Source: Magnetococcales bacterium | GTDB taxonomy: Bacteria; Pseudomonadota; Magnetococcia; Magnetococcales; JADFXB01 | Direction: 5' to 3' | DNA: 64,000 nt | NCBI GenBank assembly: GCA_015233935.1 | Contig: JADFXB010000002.1 | Span: 1 to 64,000 of the forward strand | Shown: piece by piece, positions 19,488-27,728 of the stretch | Layout: each line of letters starts with the position of its first letter | Position numbering within the stretch: the stretch's first letter is position 1 | The notes under the pieces: generated by a model | Seen by the model: only the letters and a program-made list of their open reading frames with translations | The model's database searches: none | Told to the model about the DNA's origin: nothing | Made by a program: the position numbers and the translations under genes

Positions 19488-19872
19488 GACGGCAGAAGAG
19501 GATCGCCATCGTATAGACAAATGGTTGTGGGCCGCCCGCTTTTTCAAAACCCGTTCCCTGGCCACCGATGAAATTAACGGCGGCAAAGTTCATTGCAATG
19601 GTCAGCGGGTCAAACCCAGTCGGGCACTCCGGGTGGGTGATCGGTTGGAAATTCGGCAGGGAGAGGTGGAAAAAGAGGTCATCGTCCGTGGTTTGTCCGA
19701 CCGGCGCGGTCCTGCCAGTGAAGCGGTACTCCTCTATGAAGAGACTCCCGCCAGCGTAACCCGGCGGGAGGAGGCCATGCGACAAAGGCGGGAATCACCG
19801 GTGCTGCGTACCGAGGGCAGACCCAACAAGCAGCAACGCCGCTTGATCCATCGTTTTAACGAGAGTAGGTAA
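19468..19872 (+). CDS. hslR: S4-domain RNA-binding protein (Hsp15 family)
   Basis: RIDKWLWAARFFKTRSLATDEINGGKVHCNGQRVKPSR; ATG at 19468 overlaps the gshA 3' end by 20 bp. Confidence 0.87.
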   Translation: MSHPNHETAEEDRHRIDKWLWAARFFKTRSLATDEINGGKVHCNGQRVKPSRALRVGDRLEIRQGEVEKEVIVRGLSDRRGPASEAVLLYEETPASVTRREEAMRQRRESPVLRTEGRPNKQQRRLIHRFNESR

Positions 19873-20950
19873 TTGGCTTTATCTCTTTGTCATACCATGG
19901 CCGGGTGATTTGGGTAATTCTCACAACAGACAACATCACCGGCACCTCCACCAATACCCCCACCACTGTGGCCAAGGCCGCGCCTGATTCAAAGCCAAAC
20001 AAACCGATGGCCGTGGCCACCGCCAGTTCAAAAAAGTTGCTGGCTCCAATGAGCGCGGAAGGAGCAGCCACGCAATGGGCCTCCCCCAACTGCCGATTGA
20101 GCCAGTAGGCAAGACCGGCATTGAAATAAACCTGGATCAAAATGGGAACTGCCAGCAACAGGATGACAAAGGGTTGCTGAAGAATTTGTTCCCCCTGAAA
20201 GCCAAACAAAAGAACCAGGGTGGCCAATAAGGCAGTGAGGGAGAGGGGTTGCAGGGTTTTCAACAGGCTGTCAAGAGCTGTCTGTCCCCCATGCGCAAGT
20301 AACTGACCACGCCATACCTGGGAAATAATCACCGGTATGACAATAAACAATCCCACCGATAAAAGCAGGGTTTGCCAGGGAACGGTAATGGCAGAGAGTC
20401 CCAGTAATCCCCCCACAATGGGGGCAAAGGCCACGATCATGATTAAATCGTTCAAGGCCACCTGACTTAGGGTAAAATTGGCCTCCCCATCACTCAAATG
20501 GCTCCAGACAAAGACCATGGCTGTACAGGGGGCTGCCGCCAGGATGATCAGCCCGGCAATATAGGAGTCGATCTGATTGGCTGGCAACCAGCCGGTAAAC
20601 AGGTGACCAATGAACAGCCAACCCAAAGCCGCCATGGAAAAAGGTTTCACCCCCCAGTTGATGAACAAGGTGACCCCAATTCCCCGCCAATGTTCCTTGA
20701 CCTGATGGAGGGCGCGAAAATCAATCTTCAACAACATGGGAATGATCATCAGCCAGATGAGAAAGGCCACAGGCAGATTGACATGAGCAAACTCCATGGC
20801 TCCCACTGCCTGAAAGGGTGCAGGAGCCAGATGACCCAGGGCAATGCCCACCAGGATACACAGGCCAACCCATAAGGTGAGCCAACGTTCAAACATGCCC
20901 AGGGTTGCCCCTGTTTGTTGTTTCCCGGTAATTTCACACTGGACGCTCAT
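19856..20950 (-). CDS. acr3: Acr3-type arsenite efflux transporter
   Basis: 364 aa, about 10 TM; INWGVKPFSMAALGWLF, AAPCTAMVFVWSHLSDGEANFTLSQVALNDLIM; next to arsC. Confidence 0.93.
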   Translation of the reverse strand: MSVQCEITGKQQTGATLGMFERWLTLWVGLCILVGIALGHLAPAPFQAVGAMEFAHVNLPVAFLIWLMIIPMLLKIDFRALHQVKEHWRGIGVTLFINWGVKPFSMAALGWLFIGHLFTGWLPANQIDSYIAGLIILAAAPCTAMVFVWSHLSDGEANFTLSQVALNDLIMIVAFAPIVGGLLGLSAITVPWQTLLLSVGLFIVIPVIISQVWRGQLLAHGGQTALDSLLKTLQPLSLTALLATLVLLFGFQGEQILQQPFVILLLAVPILIQVYFNAGLAYWLNRQLGEAHCVAAPSALIGASNFFELAVATAIGLFGFESGAALATVVGVLVEVPVMLSVVRITQITRPWYDKEIKPITYSR

Positions 20951-20976
20951 GGTGTTTCCTTTCCAACCAGGGGGAG

Positions 20977-21483
20977 TTATCCCTCACTCCCGTTTAACAG
21001 ATGGATTTCATCTCGTATTTCCCGCAAAGACAGGGTTTCCAATGGCAGGTTGACCAGTCGTTGCAGGCGAAGGTGCAGGGTGTTAAAAATTTCTTGAAAG
21101 ATGGCAACCCCCTCTTCATGAGAGAGTCCAGCCGCTCTTGCCCCTGGTTCTGGCAACCCCCAGTGGGCCTTCAAAGGACCGCCAGGCCAGATGGGACACA
21201 TTTCTCCCGCAGCCTGGTCACAGACCGTCACCACCAAATCCATGACGGGTGCCTCTGGTTGGGCAAATTCCAGCCAATTTTTGCTATGCAGCATTTTTGT
21301 GGGAACTTCGTTTCTTTCCAATACTTCCAATGCAAGAGGGTTGATCACTCCGCTGGGATGGCTACCTGCCGAATAGCCGATCCAATTCTGATGGGCCAAA
21401 TGGTTGAGAATCGCCTCTGCCATGATGCTGCGGGCCGAATTGTGGGTACAAAGAAACAGGAGGCGGATGGGTGATGGGGACAT
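20977..21483 (-). CDS. arsC: Arsenate reductase ArsC (LMW-PTP fold)
   Basis: FLCTHNSARSIMAEAILNH P-loop, VVTVCDQAAGEMCPIWPG. Confidence 0.93.
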   Translation of the reverse strand: MSPSPIRLLFLCTHNSARSIMAEAILNHLAHQNWIGYSAGSHPSGVINPLALEVLERNEVPTKMLHSKNWLEFAQPEAPVMDLVVTVCDQAAGEMCPIWPGGPLKAHWGLPEPGARAAGLSHEEGVAIFQEIFNTLHLRLQRLVNLPLETLSLREIRDEIHLLNGSEG

Positions 21484-21675
21484 GGGCAGCTCTCCTTGCC
21501 AGATGTCTAAATATATTCATGGAATCAAATATACTGCGATCCATATATAATGTCAATATTGATTTCTTGATAGGAAAGTGTTCAAATCTTCCGGTTTGGC
21601 GGTATAAAGCCAAATGTTAATGTGTCTGATTTGTTTTATCCCTCATCTGTGACCACGGAATGTGTGAGAAAGAAC

Positions 21676-22830
21676 ATGAACGATCCCAAACCCTTAACGG
21701 TTCACGTATTACGTCAACGGGAGAAGGGCCACCGCTTATGGGAACAGAACCAGTTGGCCAGTCGCATTCTGCGGGAAAATCCCATATTGGATCGGCTGCC
21801 CACCATTGTGGTGGTATTGAACGATATGCGGCAGATTGTTTATTACAATCGATCGTTAGGCCAGTTATTGGGAACCGAATTGCAGCCTGAAAAGGTTTTG
21901 GGTTTGCGGGTGGGTGAATTAATGGGGTGTGTATACAGTACACAATCGGAACGTGGGTGTGAATCCACCGAATTTTGCCGTATGTGTGGAGCGGTGGACA
22001 CCATTTTGACTGGATTGGCTGGCACAGAAAGCACCAAGGAGTGCAGCGTAAGCCGTCCTGGTGGTGATGCGTTGGACATGAAGTTGTGGGCCATGCCCAT
22101 TACCATTGGGGATGAACCCTATGTTTTGTTAAATATTATGGATATCAGCTTGGAAAAACGTCGCCAGGTGATGGAGCGAATTTTTTTCCACGACATTCTC
22201 AACACGGCGGGGAGTATTCGGGGCATCGCAGAAATTTTGCAGGAAATGGTTCCTGAAGATGCCCGCCACATAGCGGAAATATTGTTTGACAGTGCCAGCC
22301 ATCTGGTGGATGAAATTTCGTGGCAGAAAATATTGGTGCAGGTGGAAAATGGTCAATTGCAAGGCAATTATTCCCACCTTCTGACCTCCACCATATTGGA
22401 AGATTTGGTGCAGATGCATAGTAACGCGCCTCATGGGCGCAACAAAGTGGTTGCCATTGCTCCCACGGCGGTGGGGGTGATTCTGGAGAGTGATCCCACC
22501 ATTTTGCGGCGGGTATTGGGCAATATGGTCAAAAATGCTTTGGAGGCGGTGCCTGAGCAGGGGGTGGTCACCTTGGACTGTCAATTGGTTGCAGAGGGGA
22601 AGGTGTGCTTTTCGGTACACAATCCCACGGTGATTGACAAGGATACGCAACTGCAAATTTTCCGCCGTTCTTTTTCCACCAAAGGTGCTGGACGTGGTTG
22701 GGGAACCTACAGCATCAAGCTGTTGAGTCAGCGTTATTTATTTGGCGATGTGGATTTTACCAGTTGTGAAAAAGAGGGGACCACCTTCCGCGCTACTTTT
22801 CCTCTGCAGATTCCCAGAGAGGACGATTAA
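21676..22830 (+). CDS. PAS sensor histidine kinase with Cys-rich PAS motif
   Basis: PAS YNRSLGQLLGTELQPEKVLGLRVGELMGCVYSTQSERGCESTEFCRMCGAVDTIL, H-box FFHDILNTAGSIRG, MVKNALEAVPEQG, RSFSTKGAGRGWGTYSIKLL. Start chosen at MNDPKP. Confidence 0.85.
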   Translation: MNDPKPLTVHVLRQREKGHRLWEQNQLASRILRENPILDRLPTIVVVLNDMRQIVYYNRSLGQLLGTELQPEKVLGLRVGELMGCVYSTQSERGCESTEFCRMCGAVDTILTGLAGTESTKECSVSRPGGDALDMKLWAMPITIGDEPYVLLNIMDISLEKRRQVMERIFFHDILNTAGSIRGIAEILQEMVPEDARHIAEILFDSASHLVDEISWQKILVQVENGQLQGNYSHLLTSTILEDLVQMHSNAPHGRNKVVAIAPTAVGVILESDPTILRRVLGNMVKNALEAVPEQGVVTLDCQLVAEGKVCFSVHNPTVIDKDTQLQIFRRSFSTKGAGRGWGTYSIKLLSQRYLFGDVDFTSCEKEGTTFRATFPLQIPREDD

Positions 22831-22925
22831 GGTCTTGGCGGTTGTTTCTCCAAAGGGTATTCACAATCCAAGGATGATTTGCTATACTATCCTGATGATT
22901 GGTTGCCATAGGAGTGGAGGACAGA

Positions 22926-23837
22926 ATGTCGCAGACTATGACTTTTGATGAAATCTGGAAGCTGTTTCAGGAAACCAATCGCCTGTTTATGCTCACCAGG
23001 GAAGAATCCCAAGAAAGCAACCGAAAATTTGACCGTATTATTGCGGAGCATGAACAGCGTATGCGGGAGGCGGACCAGCGTGCGCGGGAGCATGAACAGC
23101 GTATGCGGGAGGCGGACCAGCGTGTGCGGGAGGCGGACCAGCGTATGCAGGAGGAGGACCAGCGTTTGCGGGAACGTATGCAGGAGGAGGACCAGCGTTT
23201 GCGGGAACGTATGCAGGAGGAGGACCAGCGTTTGCGGGAACGTATGCAGGAGGCGGACCAGCGTTTGCAGGAGACGGATCGGATTATTCAAGAGACGACC
23301 TTGCAGTTGAAGGAGACGGATCGGATCGTAAAAGAGACAACCTTGCAGATGAAGGAGACAGATCGGCGCATGCAGGAGACAGATCGTCAGGTCAAGGAGG
23401 TCAGCAAACAGGTTGGCGGTTTGAGCAGTCGCTGGGGGGAGTTTGTGGAGGGGTTGGTAGAACCCGCATGTGAAACCCTTTTTGCCGAGCGTGGGATTCC
23501 GGTCCATAAGGTGAGCAGGCGGATCAAGGCCAAAAAGCCTGGTGGTCGTCACATGGAGATCGATATCCTGGTTGTCAATACCAATGCTGTGGTACTGGTG
23601 GAAGTTAAAAGTAAGTTGAAACAGGAAGATGTGATTGAATATGTGAACAAGTTAGCGGAATTCAGGGATTTCTTCCCAGAATATGCCGACAAGCGCATTC
23701 TGGGTGCCGTGGCCGGTATTGTCATGGACCCCAATGTTGACCGGTTTGCCATGAACCAGGGGTTATTTGTCATCGTCCAATCAGGTGAAACCGTGGTGTT
23801 GGCCAATGAGGAGGGTTTTGTTCCCAGGAGTTGGTAG
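22926..23837 (+). CDS. Coiled-coil protein with C-terminal PD-(D/E)XK nuclease-like domain (DUF3782-like)
   Basis: Heptad-like MREADQR/MQEEDQRLRER repeats, then RRIKAKKPGGRHMEIDILVVNTNAVVLVEVKSKL (E-xD-x-ExK pattern). Confidence 0.82.
   Translation: MSQTMTFDEIWKLFQETNRLFMLTREESQESNRKFDRIIAEHEQRMREADQRAREHEQRMREADQRVREADQRMQEEDQRLRERMQEEDQRLRERMQEEDQRLRERMQEADQRLQETDRIIQETTLQLKETDRIVKETTLQMKETDRRMQETDRQVKEVSKQVGGLSSRWGEFVEGLVEPACETLFAERGIPVHKVSRRIKAKKPGGRHMEIDILVVNTNAVVLVEVKSKLKQEDVIEYVNKLAEFRDFFPEYADKRILGAVAGIVMDPNVDRFAMNQGLFVIVQSGETVVLANEEGFVPRSW
23046..23129 (+). repeat. 42-bp tandem repeat, 2 copies
   Basis: GAGCATGAACAGCGTATGCGGGAGGCGGACCAGCGTGNGCGG repeated in direct tandem, in frame. 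Confidence 0.9.
23142..23273 (+). repeat. 33-bp tandem repeat, 3 identical plus 1 degenerate copy
   Basis: CGTATGCAGGAGGAGGACCAGCGTTTGCGGGAA x3, then CGTATGCAGGAGGCGGACCAGCGTTTGCAGGAG; encodes RMQEEDQRLRE. Confidence 0.92.
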
Positions 23838-24095
23838 TCACGGTGGAATAAAGCCGTAAGGGGGAATGATCTTTATATTTATCTGGTGAAAAGATATTTT
23901 TTTGCTGATAATTATTATATTTATCATATTTATCTTTATGAGGGCCGGGATGGATTCTCCCATACTTGGGCATTTGGTATTCTTTGTGTGTTGGAATATA
24001 CAACAAGGGATTGCAAAATGACAAAAATATATTATTCTATGGAGCAGTTTTGAACGGTGAGGTGGGTGATTACAAAAGGATGGAGGATTTTTGTT

Positions 24096-24941
24096 GTGGA
24101 AACAATAAAGTATGAGTATAAACGCTTTGTCAATCTCTTCATGCTTTATGGATTGTTTACCATCACACTTTCGGTCTATTCCCTGGTAGATTCGGACCAC
24201 TTCTACTGGATGCTGCCAGGCATTGGCATGGGAAGTGTTTTTGTCACCCTCTCCCTGCTCTACTATTATGAAAATGTCCTCTCACCCCTGTTGCGGGCGC
24301 GATTGGATGAAAAACAGGCGGAAGAAGCCCAACTTCGCCTGCAACAGAGGGGCGGAACCTCCTCCGTCTACCAATGGTTTCTCCTCCCCTTGCTCATCGA
24401 GTTTTTCATCATCGCCTATTTCGGAATCACCCTCACCATGCCCGCACCCATTCTGGGCACACCCTATACCCATCCCTACCAATATGGACAAATTTACAAC
24501 CGGGTAAATGCTTATTTTAAAACCGATACCAGTGTGATTCAAGCCATCACCAAACCAGATGTCAAGATGGACCCGATAGACGAGCAGGCGGAAAAGAAAA
24601 GACTCATCCTGAAAAGCATTGCGGAAGAAAGTTTTGATGATTGTCTGCACGACAATAAATTTGCCCCCAGTCCTTGCTGGCAAGAAAATATTGGACTGAA
24701 AATTTTATTGCCAGATAAAGTTCATGCCTTGCAAGTGGTGCAAAGCTTGGTCTACACCTTACCCTTTATTATTTCCATCTCCTTTGGTTTTATCGGGGTG
24801 TTGTTTTATATTCTCCGGGATGCGGCGGTGCGCTATGCGGCAAAAGATCTTTATTATAAAACCTTTGTTACCTATCTTACCCGCTTGATCTTCGCACCCG
24901 TCCTGTGTGTGGCAGTTGCCTTTTTGTTCAGCGAAAACTGA
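24096..24941 (+). CDS. Multi-TM membrane protein, N-terminal part (in-frame TGA at 24939-24941)
   Basis: GTG start at 24096 with GGAGG upstream; several TM helices; ends ...PVLCVAVAFLFSEN*. Confidence 0.7.
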   Translation: METIKYEYKRFVNLFMLYGLFTITLSVYSLVDSDHFYWMLPGIGMGSVFVTLSLLYYYENVLSPLLRARLDEKQAEEAQLRLQQRGGTSSVYQWFLLPLLIEFFIIAYFGITLTMPAPILGTPYTHPYQYGQIYNRVNAYFKTDTSVIQAITKPDVKMDPIDEQAEKKRLILKSIAEESFDDCLHDNKFAPSPCWQENIGLKILLPDKVHALQVVQSLVYTLPFIISISFGFIGVLFYILRDAAVRYAAKDLYYKTFVTYLTRLIFAPVLCVAVAFLFSEN

Positions 24942-25562
24942 TTGGAAATCGCATCTCCCATGCTGTTTTTCTTCATCGGCTACTTTCCCCAACGGGCCAT
25001 GGATGTGATGGAAAATCGCGCCAACGCCATCCTCTCCACCGATGCCAACCGAAAAAATCCCCGTCCCGATGAAGACCTCTCCCGGTTACAAGGCATGGAT
25101 ATCTCCGTCATCAACCGTCTGGAAGATTTGGGGATCCAAAAAGCCCAATCCCTGGCCTTTGTGGATCTTTATTTTTTGGAGCAAAATTTCAATACCAACC
25201 CGCGCCGCCTGGCCGACTTGGTCTCCCAGGCCCTGCTGCTCATTTATACCGGGGAACATTTTGAGCAATTGGTGACCATGGGAATTCGGGATATGGTCAC
25301 CCTGCAAGAAATCAGCAAGTTTCCCATATTGGCTGAAGCCATCAGTGATCTTCCCAAACCCGTACAAGACAAGATCAATATCGTTCAGTCCTTGCTGCAA
25401 AGTTCCAAGCTGCGGGATCGCCTGCAATCGTTGAATGAGTTCATCGCCATGGCAGAGGAAAGAGAAAAAGAAGAACTTGTGGAAGGCATGACCCGTCAGC
25501 TCCCAAAAGTTGGCGGTGAGGCGGAAACCGCAAAAGATTCAGGAGGCAGTCCGGCCTGCTGA
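24942..25562 (+). CDS. C-terminal continuation of the preceding membrane protein, same frame after one TGA
   Basis: Reading frame is identical across 24941/24942; continues LEIASPMLFFFIGYFPQRAMDVMENRANAIL... with a hydrophobic helix and a LEDLGI-type HhH-like region. Confidence 0.65.
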   Translation: MEIASPMLFFFIGYFPQRAMDVMENRANAILSTDANRKNPRPDEDLSRLQGMDISVINRLEDLGIQKAQSLAFVDLYFLEQNFNTNPRRLADLVSQALLLIYTGEHFEQLVTMGIRDMVTLQEISKFPILAEAISDLPKPVQDKINIVQSLLQSSKLRDRLQSLNEFIAMAEEREKEELVEGMTRQLPKVGGEAETAKDSGGSPAC

Positions 25563-27661
25563 CGCTGCCACATTTGCAGATAAGCCTGCTCCAGATTGCG
25601 GGTGAAACTGGGGGTGTCGAAGAGGGGAAAGGTCAAACGATTGACCAGTAGACGCTCACGAATTTGCTGCAAACTGCCGGGAGATTCGGCCAACCCCACG
25701 GCAATTTCCTGGTAGCTTTCGAGAGAGGGGGCCACCATTTCGGGTAAGCCCACTGCTGTGAGTAAACTGGCCGCCACCCGGGAGGCAAAGGTTTCGCCGG
25801 GGCAGGTCAAGACTGGCACCCCACCCCACAAGGCATCGCTGGCGGTGGTGTGGGCATTGCAGACCCAGGTATCCAGGAAAAGATCCGCCAAGGCATGTCG
25901 GGCCAAATGGCGGGGACGGAGCATTTTGGGGGCAAAGATTAACCGCTCTTCATCCACTCCGGCGGCTTTTGCATGACGACGCAAATTTTCCTCTCCCTCC
26001 GGTGATCCCCGCAACAGCCACAATACCCCTTGGGGAACCCGCCGCAAAATGGCCATCCACACCGACCAGATGGTGGGTTCAATCTTGTAGTTGGCGTTAA
26101 AACAACAAAAGACAAAAGCCTCCTCCGGCAAACCATGTTCCCGACGGGAGACCGGTTGCGGATCAATGGGCTGCATATGGTCGTTGACTTGGTAGGAGCC
26201 AGGCAGCCACACCAGCTTTTCCGAATAGCCTGCAGCAGACCAAGGTGGGGTGACCACCGCATCCCCAATCAGATAATCCATGAAGGAAGCCGCCATGGTC
26301 CCCGGATAACCCAGATAGGCCACCTGTATGGGGGCGGGACGCAAGGCGAAAATTTCCGGGCGGCAATCCATGGTGTAGCCTTTTAAATCCACCAGAATGT
26401 CAATCTCATCCTGACGAATGCGCTCCGCAATCTCTTCATGGTTGTGCTGGATCACATTGACAAAGGTGTCACAGCCAGACACCACCCGCTGACGTAAGAC
26501 GCTGCCATCATCCGGGCCGAAGGAGTAACCGTAAATTTTAAATCGCTGCCGATCGTGCAGACCAAACAACCCTGCCATCAACTGGGAGGTGGCATGATCG
26601 TGAAAATCAGCAGAGACATAACCCACCCGAATTATCTCACGACCAGGCCGTTTGACAGGGGGAAGTGGTTTGATGTGGCTCAAACGATTGCGGGTGAAAA
26701 TTTCGGTTAAATCATATTGTTCCTGCAAGGAAATGGGTAAAAAGACCGTCGCCCAGGGTAATAGGGTCAATTCATCCTTTTTCATGAGGGCGGGTTTGAT
26801 CAAATTTTTGCCAAAATGCAGATAGTCTTGCCAGTCACACATACTCATTTGCACTTCCATGGCCGCAGCACGAAAGAGCAAATTATGGGGTTGACTGGCA
26901 ATCAGATGATGCAAATGGTTCAGAGCTTCCCGCAAACGGCCAATGCGCTTCTGTACCAATGCCAGATTGTACAATGCCTCCGGGTAGGGCTGCTTCAGGG
27001 ATAAGGCCCGTTCATAACATGCAGCGGCCTCTTGCGGATTACCCACACGAGAGAGATAATTTCCTTTTTGATTCCAGTTTTCCGCATGGTTGGGATCCAG
27101 GGCGATGGCCCGCTCCAACAAGTGGGGAACCTCCCGCAAAAATCCCTTTTCCAACAGGGTGGCCGACAGGTTGACCAGGGCAGGGACAAAGTTGGGTTGA
27201 TGGTGGAGGGCATTTTGATAACAGGCGATGGCCTCATTCATCCGTTTGAGACGATGATAGGAGTTGCCCAGATTGAAATGGGCCGCCGCCATGCTGGGCT
27301 GCAGTTGAATGGCCCGTCTGTACGCAGCCTCCGATTCCACCTCCCGTCCCATTTCCTGATAGAGCTTGGCCAGATTATAATAAACTGAGGGTTGATTGGC
27401 ATCCAAGCGCAAGGCATTTTGATAGTGGTGCAGGGCCTCCTCCCGTCGCCCTGATTGTTGCAAGGCCGCCGCCAGGTTGCACTGAACAGGAACCGAATGA
27501 GGGGCGAGGGCCAACCCCTGACGAAAGGCTTGCACCGCTTCCGCCAGCCGTCCCTGTCGAAACAGTTGATTGCCCGTCTCAATCCATTGGCCGACTTGCT
27601 GGGCCACATGGGTCATGGCGGGTTGGGCAGGAGGGGTGGGTTTTATGGGTTTTTTGGTCAT
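25496..27661 (-). CDS. TPR protein with SPINDLY/OGT-like (GT41) glycosyltransferase domain
   Basis: 721 aa; at least 6 TPRs (AAAHFNLGNSYHRLKRMNEAIACYQNAL), then RVGYVSADFHDHATSQLMAGLF, DILVDLKGYT, APIQVAYLGYPGTM, HTTASDALWGGVPVLTCPGETFASRVAASLL. Confidence 0.92.
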   Translation of the reverse strand: MTKKPIKPTPPAQPAMTHVAQQVGQWIETGNQLFRQGRLAEAVQAFRQGLALAPHSVPVQCNLAAALQQSGRREEALHHYQNALRLDANQPSVYYNLAKLYQEMGREVESEAAYRRAIQLQPSMAAAHFNLGNSYHRLKRMNEAIACYQNALHHQPNFVPALVNLSATLLEKGFLREVPHLLERAIALDPNHAENWNQKGNYLSRVGNPQEAAACYERALSLKQPYPEALYNLALVQKRIGRLREALNHLHHLIASQPHNLLFRAAAMEVQMSMCDWQDYLHFGKNLIKPALMKKDELTLLPWATVFLPISLQEQYDLTEIFTRNRLSHIKPLPPVKRPGREIIRVGYVSADFHDHATSQLMAGLFGLHDRQRFKIYGYSFGPDDGSVLRQRVVSGCDTFVNVIQHNHEEIAERIRQDEIDILVDLKGYTMDCRPEIFALRPAPIQVAYLGYPGTMAASFMDYLIGDAVVTPPWSAAGYSEKLVWLPGSYQVNDHMQPIDPQPVSRREHGLPEEAFVFCCFNANYKIEPTIWSVWMAILRRVPQGVLWLLRGSPEGEENLRRHAKAAGVDEERLIFAPKMLRPRHLARHALADLFLDTWVCNAHTTASDALWGGVPVLTCPGETFASRVAASLLTAVGLPEMVAPSLESYQEIAVGLAESPGSLQQIRERLLVNRLTFPLFDTPSFTRNLEQAYLQMWQRQQAGLPPESFAVSASPPTFGS

Positions 27662-27728
27662 GGTGGTGGTTTGGCTGTTTTAGGGTGACAGGTAGCATCC
27701 ATTTTACCACGGCAAAGGTTTGCAGGAT

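Noticed and set aside
23046-23273. CRISPR-like direct repeats
   Set aside because: Repeats are contiguous with no spacers, in frame and coding for a coiled coil.
22887-23552. 221-aa minus-strand ORF with LLHTFPQTLV repeats
   Set aside because: Antisense shadow of the plus-strand tandem-repeat coiled-coil gene; the repeats make the reverse frame open by chance.
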